Assembly (NCBI GenBank): GCA_029882675.1
Contig: JAOUKJ010000008.1
Location: 1 to 22,635, forward strand
Direction of reading: 5' to 3'
DNA: 22,635 nucleotides
DNA from: Cyclobacteriaceae bacterium
GTDB taxonomy: Bacteria; Bacteroidota; Bacteroidia; Cytophagales; Cyclobacteriaceae
In this document: in pieces, positions 8,906 to 16,198 of the stretch
Numbering within the stretch: position 1 is the stretch's first letter
Layout: each line of letters begins with the position of its first letter
Notes under the pieces: generated by a model
Told to the model about the DNA's origin: nothing
The model's input: only the letters and a program-made list of their open reading frames with translations
Database searches by the model: none
Program-made: the position numbers and the translations under genes

Positions 8906-9859
8906 TTAGTTATTTCCTAAAATTTCAAACAATTCATCCAGGTTAGGGGTGATAATAATTTCTGTACGCCGGTTTTTCTGACGCCCTTCTACACTATCGT
9001 TATCGGATATTGGTATAAATTCACCTTTTCCCGCGGCAGTAACCTGTGCTGGGGAAATACCCCCTTTTACTAATATTCTGACAATAGAAGTCGCCCTCAT
9101 CACACTGAGGTCCCAGTTGTCATTCATGTATTGAGAGGTTCTGGAAATAGGCACATTGTCCGTATGGCCCTCCACCATAATATTGATATCCTTTTGATCC
9201 TTTACGGCCTGAGCGAGTTGCCCCAGGGCGCCCTGTCCTTTCGGATCCACCACCACACTTCCCGATTTAAATAATAACTGTTCAGCCAGGGAAACATAGA
9301 CTTTTCCATTTCTCATTTCAACGGTCAGATCACTTTCCTTAAAATTCAACAGGGCATCTGAAATACGCTTTTTCAAAGCGTTCACAGCTTCATCCTTTTT
9401 AGCAAGAATATTTTCGAGTTCTTCCACTTTTTTCTCACGTTCACTGAGATTATTTTCTAATTCTTCGTTAATCCGTCGGGTATTCTCCAGACTCTCTTTT
9501 AATGCCAGTAATCTTTCCTGCTGCTCGGCCAGGTCTCTGTTTAGTTTGCCACTGTTATTCAGCAGGTTGTTGTAAAAGGTTTCAAGCTGTTCATATTCGA
9601 CATTCAAATTGCTTAACTCCTCCTTTGTTTGTTTTAGATCCGCACCCAACGATGTAGTATCGGCCAGTAATCTTTCCACTTGCATTTGAAGTTCTTCCGC
9701 TCTTTGCAAAGCCAGATCCAGGCTATCCTGTTGCTCAACCAGTTCACCTTCTAATTTCACCTTATCAGCAAGCAGTTCATTATACTTTTTCTGTGTGACA
9801 CATCCTGAATTAAGAAAAACCAACAATAGTGAATAATAAAAAATTAGCCTGATCTTCAT
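8906..9859 (-). CDS. OmpA/MotB-type peptidoglycan-binding lipoprotein with long coiled coil
   Basis: Chosen start at 9859 gives 317 residues: MKIRLIFYYSLLLVFLNSGC is a lipoprotein signal ending in a lipobox-like LNSGC, with Cys20 the predicted lipidated residue. The open frame continues to 10018, but the extra 53 residues would bury this signal and are not credible. Residues 22-175 are heptad-like and rich in E, L, Q and K, a long coiled coil. The C-terminal OmpA domain (about 185-305) has GHTDN (D234), NWDLSVMRA (R255), AAGKGEFIPI and EGRQKNRRTEI; the Asp and Arg are the positions that bind diaminopimelate in OmpA domains. The protein is expected at the outer membrane, reaching to peptidoglycan through the coiled coil. 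The next gene upstream is the divergent protease. Confidence 0.9.
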   Translation of the reverse strand: MKIRLIFYYSLLLVFLNSGCVTQKKYNELLADKVKLEGELVEQQDSLDLALQRAEELQMQVERLLADTTSLGADLKQTKEELSNLNVEYEQLETFYNNLLNNSGKLNRDLAEQQERLLALKESLENTRRINEELENNLSEREKKVEELENILAKKDEAVNALKKRISDALLNFKESDLTVEMRNGKVYVSLAEQLLFKSGSVVVDPKGQGALGQLAQAVKDQKDINIMVEGHTDNVPISRTSQYMNDNWDLSVMRATSIVRILVKGGISPAQVTAAGKGEFIPISDNDSVEGRQKNRRTEIIITPNLDELFEILGNN

Positions 9860-10060
9860 GAAATTAAGTTTTTGTTGTCCTGTAATCAATATGCAAATAT
9901 CATAATTCTTCAATACAAAGAGCAGGCCAATCTTGTTTTCTTTTATCAGGCTGCTATACAAATTCTTCCCTGACAAACAATGGGGGAAAAATACCTCCAA
10001 GAACTCCGCTAAAATCATTATATTTAACCGAAAGATTTAAAACGTAATAACAAATAAACT

Positions 10061-10083
10061 ACTCCGGGGCAGTACCCCGAAGT
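10061..10083. repeat. GC-rich inverted repeat (hairpin) in AT-rich intergenic DNA
   Basis: The arms ACTCCGGGG and CCCCGAAGT pair around the loop CAGTA with one mismatch (C against A). It stands out against AT-rich surroundings. It could be a transcription signal or a dispersed intergenic repeat; the window has no second copy. Confidence 0.5.
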
Positions 10084-10108
10084 AACAAATGGGTATTTTT
10101 GTTTTTTT

Positions 10109-10125
10109 CCGACCCTCAGGGTCGG
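10109..10125. repeat. GC-rich palindrome CCGACCCTCAGGGTCGG
   Basis: An 8-base perfect inverted repeat around a single central C; as RNA it would fold as a 6-bp stem with a CUCAG loop. It is preceded by a run of seven T. Function is unknown; it may be an operator, a hairpin or a dispersed repeat unit. Confidence 0.5.
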
Positions 10126-10140
10126 GGAATTAAACCACTT

Positions 10141-10173
10141 TTTGATTAAAGCTTGTATATAAAATTAGTTTTT
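10141..10173 (+). promoter_or_regulatory. Candidate Bacteroidota-type promoter for the HtrA gene
   Basis: TTTG at 10141-10144, a 21-base spacer, then TAGTTTTT at 10166-10173, which matches TAnnTTTG except at the last base. The start of transcription would be near 10180, leaving a leader of about 85 bases. Confidence 0.35.
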
Positions 10174-10263
10174 ACCCCATATAAAAACATTTACCTGATT
10201 TACAAATGGTCAAACAATCCTCCTTTATTGCCCGTTATAAATCATAAAAGAACTAAATAAATT

Positions 10264-11706
10264 ATGGAGTTATCTCAAAAGCGTTTTTTCCTTGGCCTAT
10301 TTTCCTCATCTATTCTGGGAGGCCTGGTGGTTTTTATATTAACAGGGGGTATTTTTCAATCGGATGATAAAAATTATAATTCAATCAGTGAGCATCAAAA
10401 AGTAATTAAAACTGAATTTAAAAACACCCTCGAAGTTAACATTCCTACAGGAATGGACTTTCTTCGCTCTTCACAATCTGCTTTACCCGGCGTAGTACAT
10501 ATTCAATCCCTGTTTGGTAGCGAGTTCAGCATAAATCCCCTTGAAGGATTTTTCAATCAAGAGGCCCGGTCGTCCGGTTCCGGAGTCATTATTAGTGATG
10601 ACGGCTATATCGCCACAAATTATCATGTCATTAGAGATGCCGGAATCATTGAGATAACACTCAATGATAATCGCACCTACAGTGCAAAAGTCATCGGCAC
10701 GGATGAAACCACAGACCTTGCATTGCTTAAAATAGAGGAAGATAAGCTTACGTTTGTACCCTATGGGAATTCGGATATTGTAATGCTTGGTGAATGGGTA
10801 TTAGCCATCGGCAATCCCTTCAACCTTAATTCAACCGTTACAGCAGGGATAGTAAGTGCAAAGGCAAGAAATATTGGCGTATTGCGAACCCAGTCAAATT
10901 TACAGATTGAATCTTTTATTCAAACAGACGCCGCGGTCAATCCCGGAAATAGCGGAGGTGCTCTGGTAAATTTAAAAGGTGAACTCATTGGTATCAATAC
11001 AGCCATAGCCACACACACCGGTTCCTATCAGGGATATTCTTTTGCAGTCCCGGTATCATTAGTCAAAAAAGTGATGGATGATTTATTAGAATACGGAAGT
11101 GTTCAAAGAGGCTTGCTCGGCGTTTATATACAAGATATGAATGCCCACATCGCTGAACGAAATGACCTCGAACTCGTATCCGGTGTATTAATCAGCAATG
11201 TAAATAGAAGTAGCGCTGCCGAAGAAGCAGGCTTGCAAAAAGGTGATATTATTGTGGCAATAAATAAATACCCTGTAAAAAACACCTCTGAACTACAAGA
11301 ATACGTAGCAAGAAACAGGCCTGGAGATCAAATTGAAGTGCATTATGTGCGGGAAAAAAAATCTTATTCCGTGCAGGCAACCCTCAGAAACAGTGAGGGA
11401 AAGAACCAGTTATCTTTCAGGGATAATGAAATTGACTACGAGGGCGCTCATTTTAAAAACCTCACATTAGACCAAATGAAGAAAAATAAGCTCAAAGGTG
11501 GTGTCATCATTTCAAACGGACAGAAAAGCATCTGGAACAAAGCCGGAATTACCGATGGTTTCATCATTACTACGATCGATAAAGTAAACATATTCAATGT
11601 TACTGAATTTAAATTGGCCATGGAAAATAAAAAAGGGGGGGTCCTTATCGAAGGTATCGATGCTAAAGACAATGTTCAGGCCTTTGCACTGGACTGGGGG
11701 AAATAG
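10264..11706 (+). CDS. htrA: Trypsin-like serine protease, DegP/HtrA (Do) family, two PDZ domains
   Basis: A 480-residue envelope protease/chaperone that degrades or holds misfolded periplasmic proteins. A hydrophobic N-terminal segment at about 8-31 is a signal sequence or membrane anchor. The protease domain (about 70-275) has the full catalytic triad: His121 in NYHV, Asp151 in TDLALLKI and Ser230 in GNSGG, with the family strand SSGSGVIISDDGYIATN just before the His. PDZ 1 lies at about 282-372 (RGLLGVYIQ, AGLQKGDIIVAIN, RPGDQIEV) and PDZ 2 at about 395-478 (GGVIISNG, AGITDGFIITTIDK). Length and order fit DegP/DegQ-type proteins. The ATG at 10264 is placed at the natural start of the signal region. 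It diverges from the OmpA lipoprotein gene; both products act in the envelope. Confidence 0.93.
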   Translation: MELSQKRFFLGLFSSSILGGLVVFILTGGIFQSDDKNYNSISEHQKVIKTEFKNTLEVNIPTGMDFLRSSQSALPGVVHIQSLFGSEFSINPLEGFFNQEARSSGSGVIISDDGYIATNYHVIRDAGIIEITLNDNRTYSAKVIGTDETTDLALLKIEEDKLTFVPYGNSDIVMLGEWVLAIGNPFNLNSTVTAGIVSAKARNIGVLRTQSNLQIESFIQTDAAVNPGNSGGALVNLKGELIGINTAIATHTGSYQGYSFAVPVSLVKKVMDDLLEYGSVQRGLLGVYIQDMNAHIAERNDLELVSGVLISNVNRSSAAEEAGLQKGDIIVAINKYPVKNTSELQEYVARNRPGDQIEVHYVREKKSYSVQATLRNSEGKNQLSFRDNEIDYEGAHFKNLTLDQMKKNKLKGGVIISNGQKSIWNKAGITDGFIITTIDKVNIFNVTEFKLAMENKKGGVLIEGIDAKDNVQAFALDWGK

Positions 11707-11879
11707 TGTTTCGCGAAGACACTCCCCTTTATAACCTGGATTCGCCTTTTTTGTGATTCGAAAACAACTTACTCTGATTAGAACGATTCTTTTCGATCCT
11801 GATAAATAAATCTATTCACACCAGAGTCTTTTTTTTACACAACCCTTTAATCTACTTTTTTTAGTCCAAGGTCATTAGC

Positions 11880-11887
11880 TATATTTG
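11880..11887 (+). promoter_or_regulatory. Candidate -7 box TATATTTG of the aldehyde dehydrogenase gene
   Basis: A perfect TAnnTTTG box. The matching upstream element is only a T-run (11856-11862) about 20 bases away, not a clean TTTG. Transcription would begin only about 8-12 bases before the ATG, giving a very short leader. Confidence 0.4.
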
Positions 11888-11901
11888 TTAAAAACACAAT
11901 T

Positions 11902-13446
11902 ATGTCTACAAGACCATTTAATATCAATAATATATTCAAAAACCTGGGGATTACGAGCGAGGCAGTGGGAACTTCCACTGGAAGCGAATGGCTCCCTGAT
12001 GTTGAATGGATCAATTCTTGGAGCCCTGTTGATGGGAAGGATATTGGCAGGGTGACTCAAACATCCTACAGCAATTACAATAAAGTCATTGATGAAGCTG
12101 GCAAGGCTTTCCAGAAGTGGAAAAAAATACCAGCTCCTCAACGTGGGGAAATAGTCCGGCAAATTGGCCTGGAACTCCGCAAACATAAAGAATCATTAGG
12201 TGCTCTTGTTTCCTGGGAGATGGGCAAATCCTATCAGGAAGGACTTGGGGAAGTGCAGGAAATGATAGACATCTGTGATTTTGCAACCGGATTATCCCGA
12301 CAACTCCATGGCCTAACGATGCATTCTGAGCGTCCCGAGCACCGGATGTATGAACAATATCACCCAATCGGACTTGTGGGAATCATATCTGCATTTAATT
12401 TTCCCGTAGCCGTTTGGGCCTGGAATAGTATGATAGCCTGGGTTTGTGGGGATGTGTGTATATGGAAACCCTCAGAGAAAGTACCGTTTTGCAGCATCGC
12501 CTGTCAAAAAATTGTCAGTGATGTTTTTCAAAAAAACAAACTACCTGAAGGCCTCTCATGCCTTATTACAGGAGATTACAGCGTAGGAGAATGGCTGACT
12601 GAAGACAAAAGGGTACAACTGATCTCCGCCACAGGTTCGGTACGTATGGGAAAACTGGTAGCTTCAAAAGTAGGTGCAAGATTGGGAAAAACCTTACTTG
12701 AGCTTGGAGGCAATAACGCGATAATTATTACCGAAAATGCTAATCTCAACATGACTATAAGGGGAGCTTTGTTTGGTGCAGTAGGTACCTGTGGACAGCG
12801 TTGTACAACAACCCGGCGCTTAATCATTCACGATCGTATTTTTGACAAAGTAGCGGGCATGCTCAGCAATTCATACAGCCAATTAGCCATTGGTGATCCA
12901 ATGGATGAATCAATCCATGTAGGTCCGTTAATCGATCAGGATGCTGTAAAAAAATACCTTAACGCCCTGGAGGAAATAAAAAAGGAAGGCGGTCGTTTTA
13001 TTGTGGAAGGAGGATTGATAGAAGGAAAAGGGTATGAATCAGGGTGCTATGTATATCCAGCAATTGCTGAAGTAGAAAACCATTACAAAATAGTGCAGGA
13101 AGAAACATTTGCCCCGATACTTTATCTCATTCGCTTTAAAACACTGGAGGAAGCCATCCTACTTCAGAATGGAGTTGACCAGGGTTTATCCTCCGCCATT
13201 ATGACAACCAATATGATAGAAATGGAGCACTTTTTATCCCATCAGGGTTCCGATTGTGGAATTGCAAATGTGAATATTGGAACTTCAGGAGCTGAAATTG
13301 GCGGTGCCTTTGGAGGCGAGAAAGATACAGGTGGTGGCCGGGAGTCCGGATCTGATTCATGGAAAGCATATATGAGAAGACAAACCAATACCATTAACTA
13401 CGGAAATGAAATACCGCTGGCCCAGGGGATTAAATTTGAAATCTAA
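11902..13446 (+). CDS. amaB: ALDH7-family aldehyde dehydrogenase, probable L-piperideine-6-carboxylate / alpha-aminoadipate semialdehyde dehydrogenase
   Basis: A 514-residue NAD(P)-dependent dehydrogenase. The catalytic Cys301 is in GTCGQRCTTTRRL and the general-base Glu267 in LLELGGNNAI; the cofactor loop is ATGSVRMG at 243-250. GTxGQRCTTxRRL and the C-terminal block SGAEIGGAFGGEKDTGGGRE followed by SGSDSWKAYMRRQTNTINY are typical of the ALDH7 (antiquitin) branch rather than of betaine or succinate semialdehyde dehydrogenases. ALDH7 enzymes oxidise alpha-aminoadipate semialdehyde, in balance with piperideine-6-carboxylate, to alpha-aminoadipate in lysine breakdown. Substrate is inferred from family; no lysine aminotransferase or other lysine gene lies in the window. 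Length and both ends match the family, so the ATG at 11902 is credible. It stands alone, 195 bases after the protease gene and 100 before a response regulator. Confidence 0.9.
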   Translation: MSTRPFNINNIFKNLGITSEAVGTSTGSEWLPDVEWINSWSPVDGKDIGRVTQTSYSNYNKVIDEAGKAFQKWKKIPAPQRGEIVRQIGLELRKHKESLGALVSWEMGKSYQEGLGEVQEMIDICDFATGLSRQLHGLTMHSERPEHRMYEQYHPIGLVGIISAFNFPVAVWAWNSMIAWVCGDVCIWKPSEKVPFCSIACQKIVSDVFQKNKLPEGLSCLITGDYSVGEWLTEDKRVQLISATGSVRMGKLVASKVGARLGKTLLELGGNNAIIITENANLNMTIRGALFGAVGTCGQRCTTTRRLIIHDRIFDKVAGMLSNSYSQLAIGDPMDESIHVGPLIDQDAVKKYLNALEEIKKEGGRFIVEGGLIEGKGYESGCYVYPAIAEVENHYKIVQEETFAPILYLIRFKTLEEAILLQNGVDQGLSSAIMTTNMIEMEHFLSHQGSDCGIANVNIGTSGAEIGGAFGGEKDTGGGRESGSDSWKAYMRRQTNTINYGNEIPLAQGIKFEI

Positions 13447-13546
13447 CTTTATATTTTCATACAGTTCAATCCAGCTAAATTTATTACATGACATAGAAAA
13501 GAACTTTCTATTATATTACATTTACAATGATAAAAATTAAGGATTA

Positions 13547-13957
13547 ATGGGTTCCAAAAAATACAATTCAGTAATGTTGATCGATGATAACGAGATTGAC
13601 AACCTTATCAATCAGAAAATGATTGAAGCCGTGAATATATCTGAAAACATATATACTCATACCGGTGCTAAAAGTGCGATTGAATTTCTTCGAAATCTGG
13701 AAAAGGTAAAAGGGGTTGCTGATGAAGTTCTTCCGGATGTTATTTTTCTCGACATTGACATGCCCCTTATGGATGGCTTTCAGTTTCTGGATGAATTTTT
13801 GAAGTTGGAGCAGTCCACTCAGTCAAAATGTCGCATAGTTATGTTAACCTCATCGATTAATCCGCAGGATGTTAGCAAATCAAAAAAATACACCTGTGTT
13901 AAAAAATACGTCAACAAACCACTTACTCAGAATACACTTGAAACACTGGACGTTTAG
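13547..13957 (+). CDS. Single-domain response regulator (CheY-like receiver)
   Basis: A 136-residue receiver domain with nothing attached. The acidic pocket is Asp13-Asp14 in MLIDDNE, the phosphoacceptor is Asp69 in FLDIDMP, the switch residue is Thr101/Ser102 in MLTSS, and the conserved Lys124 lies in NKPL. All key residues are present, so it should accept phosphate from a histidine kinase; none is in the window. Such stand-alone receivers with a slightly long alpha2-beta3 loop (EKVKGVADEVLPDVIF) are common in Cytophagales and act as phosphorelay or protein-interaction switches. The TAG stop overlaps the stop codon of the convergent gene by 4 bases. No clean promoter is seen in the 100 bases upstream; TACATTTA at 13517-13524 is a one-mismatch -7 box without a partner. 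Confidence 0.92.
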   Translation: MGSKKYNSVMLIDDNEIDNLINQKMIEAVNISENIYTHTGAKSAIEFLRNLEKVKGVADEVLPDVIFLDIDMPLMDGFQFLDEFLKLEQSTQSKCRIVMLTSSINPQDVSKSKKYTCVKKYVNKPLTQNTLETLDV

Positions 13958-15396
13958 CCCAGTTTATTGATAAATTCCTCATCCATACGAATCAGTGTGG
14001 TAGGTGCATACATTTTAATTTCAAGTTGATTAAAGCGATCTATTAAAGGTTTTATTTTTTCTGCCTTTTCCTGTTTAACTTCACTAATTGAAATCTTTAG
14101 CATTTTCGAGAAAAGGGAGATGTGCTCACAATTTTCTTTTCCAAGGATTCTTATTTGTCGCTGAATACTATTTATGAGCTGATTAAACAGGTCGTAATCA
14201 TTTAACAAACAATACTGCAGTGCAAGAATCACCTTTATTTCAAGATGCACCAGTGGATATTTTTTCAGACTTACTTCATTGAGCAAATTATTAATCCACC
14301 TGGCAGATTCATTATAGTTTCCGGCATAATAACAAGAGAGTGCCCTATACATTACATAATAAAGATATTTAGGCGTGTCCTGCATGTCGGGCTCATAGTC
14401 CTCAAACATTAATTTATCCTCCTCATACATTTCCGTTTCCAGCCCAAGTCTCAGGTGACGCTTTATCTTTGTATCAAGAAATTGGCCGGGAAAAGTAAAT
14501 TGACTATAGTTGGTAAGAATGTTTGTCACAGCATCATTTACTTCTTCAAAGTACTTCTCTGCTTTTCTATAAACCTTATAGTGGTTGTAATACTCCAGTT
14601 TTAAAAATTCAAAAACAAGATTCAGGTGATAATAGATGGAATCCATGGGATATTGATCAAATATTTCCGTCACCCTGTCTATTTTGTCTTCTATTGGTTC
14701 GTCATCACCTCCGTCCATCTCATCGGAAGATTCAACAAATAACCGGTGAAAAATAACCATACAACTCTCATAAACATAAAGCCGGTGTGATTCGTATAAA
14801 TCAGAGATATTTGACATTTCCTGTGTAAATAAAGAAAGGCCCATTTTTACACTTTCATCACCCGTCATAATATACAGACCGTATTTCTTAAAATACTCAG
14901 CCAGCAGATCTTCAGCCTTGTCTATAGCCAGGGTATATGCCACGTGCCTATTATACAATTGTGAATAATTATAATAATCCGGGCTGTTTATATTTAATTT
15001 TTTCAGGTATTTATAAACGGTGGTCAGTTCATTGGACAAATCATAATCAAGAAGTTCCTTTTCCAGTTTCTTTAGTGTGGCAATAGCAATGGCTTTTTTC
15101 TTTGTAAAAACCACCTCATTAATATTCACCACCTTCTTCAGTATGTCTGTTCGCGGGCTCTCTATCTGCTCAAGGAGGTACTCCTCAATTTTTTGATTCA
15201 GCCTGCTCCGTAAAGTGTAGTATGCGTTTGTGTTCACATCCAGCTCTTCCATTATTTTGTTATCGGATAACTGACGTTCACGCATTGAACTTAACAGGTA
15301 AGCAGATTTGTCCGCATTGCTTTCCAACAATTGCGTTTCAATTGTTTTGTAATCTTTCTCAGAAAGCTGTTTTATTATATTTTTTAACTTAGCCAT
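13954..15396 (-). CDS. Alpha-helical TPR-like protein with possible N-terminal HTH, function unknown
   Basis: I do not recognise this 480-residue protein. It is cytoplasmic in style: no signal peptide and no membrane segment. Almost the whole chain looks helical, rich in Y, L, E and K, with paired-helix patterns such as YVMYRALSCYYAGNYNESAR and LALQYCLLNDYDLFNQLI that are typical of degenerate tetratricopeptide repeats. Residues about 40-75 (LSDNKIMEELDVNTNAYYTL, then RSRL) resemble a helix-turn-helix, which would suit a regulator, but this is by eye only. An acidic loop (about 222-240, SSDEMDGGDDEPIED) breaks the repeats. The start at 15396 is followed by a basic MAKLKNIIKQL. The convergent response regulator overlaps its stop by 4 bases; whether the two work together is unknown. 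Confidence 0.75.
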   Translation of the reverse strand: MAKLKNIIKQLSEKDYKTIETQLLESNADKSAYLLSSMRERQLSDNKIMEELDVNTNAYYTLRSRLNQKIEEYLLEQIESPRTDILKKVVNINEVVFTKKKAIAIATLKKLEKELLDYDLSNELTTVYKYLKKLNINSPDYYNYSQLYNRHVAYTLAIDKAEDLLAEYFKKYGLYIMTGDESVKMGLSLFTQEMSNISDLYESHRLYVYESCMVIFHRLFVESSDEMDGGDDEPIEDKIDRVTEIFDQYPMDSIYYHLNLVFEFLKLEYYNHYKVYRKAEKYFEEVNDAVTNILTNYSQFTFPGQFLDTKIKRHLRLGLETEMYEEDKLMFEDYEPDMQDTPKYLYYVMYRALSCYYAGNYNESARWINNLLNEVSLKKYPLVHLEIKVILALQYCLLNDYDLFNQLINSIQRQIRILGKENCEHISLFSKMLKISISEVKQEKAEKIKPLIDRFNQLEIKMYAPTTLIRMDEEFINKLG

Positions 15397-15429
15397 TTCT
15401 CAATTAACCGATGACAATTTTTTTCACGG

Positions 15430-15437
15430 GAAATATA
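15430..15437 (-). promoter_or_regulatory. Candidate -7 box (TATATTTC) of the TPR-like gene
   Basis: On the minus strand this reads TATATTTC, one base off TAnnTTTG, and would start transcription about 25-30 bases before the ATG at 15396. A TTTTTTG further upstream is about 31 bases away, too far for the usual spacing. Confidence 0.3.
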
Positions 15438-15570
15438 CGAATTAATCCCACATTATTAATTTTTATTACAAAAAATGTCAGGTTTTACCGCCTTTAATCA
15501 TCTTAATCAACACCTTTACATGCTGTCAAAGATAAATACATCATTATTGTCAGCTTTATAAGTCAACCTT

Positions 15571-15601
15571 ATTGTCCTGTAATATTTTTTCAATATCTTT
15601 G
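15571..15601 (+). promoter_or_regulatory. Bacteroidota-type promoter of tRNA-Ala
   Basis: ATTG at 15571-15574 (consensus TTTG), a 19-base spacer and a perfect TAnnTTTG box, TATCTTTG, at 15594-15601. Both boxes and spacing fit the phylum's primary sigma factor. Transcription should start near 15608, about 23 bases before the mature tRNA. Confidence 0.7.
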
Positions 15602-15606
15602 CATTC

Positions 15607-15622
15607 GCATTTAGGAAAATGC
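15607..15622 (+). other. Hairpin in the 5' leader of the pre-tRNA
   Basis: GCATTT and AAATGC pair perfectly around the loop AGGA, directly at the predicted transcription start and 8 bases before the tRNA. It may help 5' end processing; this is inference. Confidence 0.4.
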
Positions 15623-15630
15623 AACACTAC

Positions 15631-15704
15631 GGGGCATTAGCTCAGCTGGCTAGAGTGCTACAATGGCATTGTAGAGGTCATCGGTTCGACTCCGATATGC
15701 TCCA
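15631..15704 (+). tRNA. tRNA-Ala (anticodon GGC)
   Basis: A full cloverleaf of 74 bases. The acceptor stem GGGGCAT pairs with ATGCTCC and contains the G3:U70 wobble pair that marks alanine tRNAs. The D arm is GCTC...GAG, the anticodon stem CTACA/TGTAG encloses the loop ATGGCAT with anticodon GGC at 15665-15667, and the T arm is ATCGG-TTCGACT-CCGAT. The discriminator base is A at 15704; the 3' CCA is not encoded. It reads GCC (and by wobble GCU) codons. Confidence 0.97.
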
Positions 15705-15708
15705 CCCC

Positions 15709-15742
15709 AAAAGACAACCTCATTAACAGGTTGTCTTTTTTT
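15709..15742 (+). terminator. Rho-independent terminator of tRNA-Ala
   Basis: AAAAGACAACCT and AGGTTGTCTTTT form a 12-bp stem around the loop CATTAAC, followed by a T-run. On the minus strand the same hairpin lies just after the stop of the small secreted protein gene and ends in TTTT, so it can serve both directions. Confidence 0.85.
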
Positions 15743-16139
15743 ATCCCATAAAGTCATGTATCAACCTGCGACACTCCCGCCTTTTCTTTTTGAGTGTCAG
15801 CTTCCAAAAAGGGCCATTCCTGAGTGTGATTATCGATTTCGCCCGCAAATTATGAAAGAATCGTTTGCTTCCTGAATAACTCCCCGATTGGTTTTTGTTT
15901 TGCACCAAATAGTAATATCCCCTGGACAGCATATAATCTTCAAAACATTTGTTCCCGGAAAGCAATCCCTTTGTATTGTTCCGTACAATATATATTATTT
16001 GCCGTTGTTTAAATTTTCGGGGATTAGATTTATAGGTAGGCTTTTGTCCTGTTTTTTCGGTATCACCGAAGGTCAAATCATCCTGAGCTATTGCTTGAAT
16101 TGAAGTGATAAAAAATAAGCCATATAGACAAAACCGCAT
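15741..16139 (-). CDS. Small basic secreted protein, function unknown
   Basis: A 132-residue protein I do not recognise. The N-terminus MRFCLYGLFFITSIQAIAQ is a signal peptide with likely cleavage after AIAQ or AQ-DD, so the mature form (about 113 residues) is periplasmic or secreted. It is strongly basic, above all at the end (WKLTLKKKRRECRRLIHDF), and rich in Tyr and aromatic residues in the middle (FEDYMLSRGYYYLVQNK). The mature part has two cysteines, in NKCFED and RRECRR, which could pair. No known motif was seen. It follows the TolC-like gene by 59 bases on the same strand with no clear terminator between them, so it may be the last gene of the exporter operon; its stop sits in the shared terminator hairpin of the tRNA. 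Confidence 0.7.
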   Translation of the reverse strand: MRFCLYGLFFITSIQAIAQDDLTFGDTEKTGQKPTYKSNPRKFKQRQIIYIVRNNTKGLLSGNKCFEDYMLSRGYYYLVQNKNQSGSYSGSKRFFHNLRAKSIITLRNGPFWKLTLKKKRRECRRLIHDFMG

Positions 16140-16198
16140 AAATAAATCCGTATTGAGATTTTGAATATAGAAATAATGCTTTTGTTAAAAAACATTTA

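Larger units (their letters stand above)
9860..10263. other. Divergent intergenic region between OmpA lipoprotein and HtrA genes
   Basis: This 404-base region has no credible gene; the open frame on the minus strand up to 10018 is an upstream extension of the lipoprotein gene. It is strongly AT-rich apart from two GC-rich inverted repeats at 10061-10083 and 10109-10125. A promoter candidate for the protease gene lies at 10141-10173. For the lipoprotein gene, a GATATTTG (one mismatch from the TAnnTTTG box) lies on the minus strand at 9901-9894, but no TTTG box is at the right distance. Confidence 0.6.

Noticed and set aside
9860..10018. N-terminal extension of the OmpA lipoprotein frame to 370 residues
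   Set aside because: It would place 53 residues before a clean lipoprotein signal with lipobox; the ATG at 9859 is far better.
11706..11722. Hairpin GTGT...ACAC after the protease gene as a terminator
   Set aside because: The stem is short with a G-T pair and is followed by TCCCCTTT rather than a U-run.
15523..15556. Imperfect inverted repeat GCTGTCAA...TTGTCAGC upstream of the tRNA promoter
   Set aside because: It has a mismatch and a wide spacer, and chance repeats of this size are common in AT-rich DNA.
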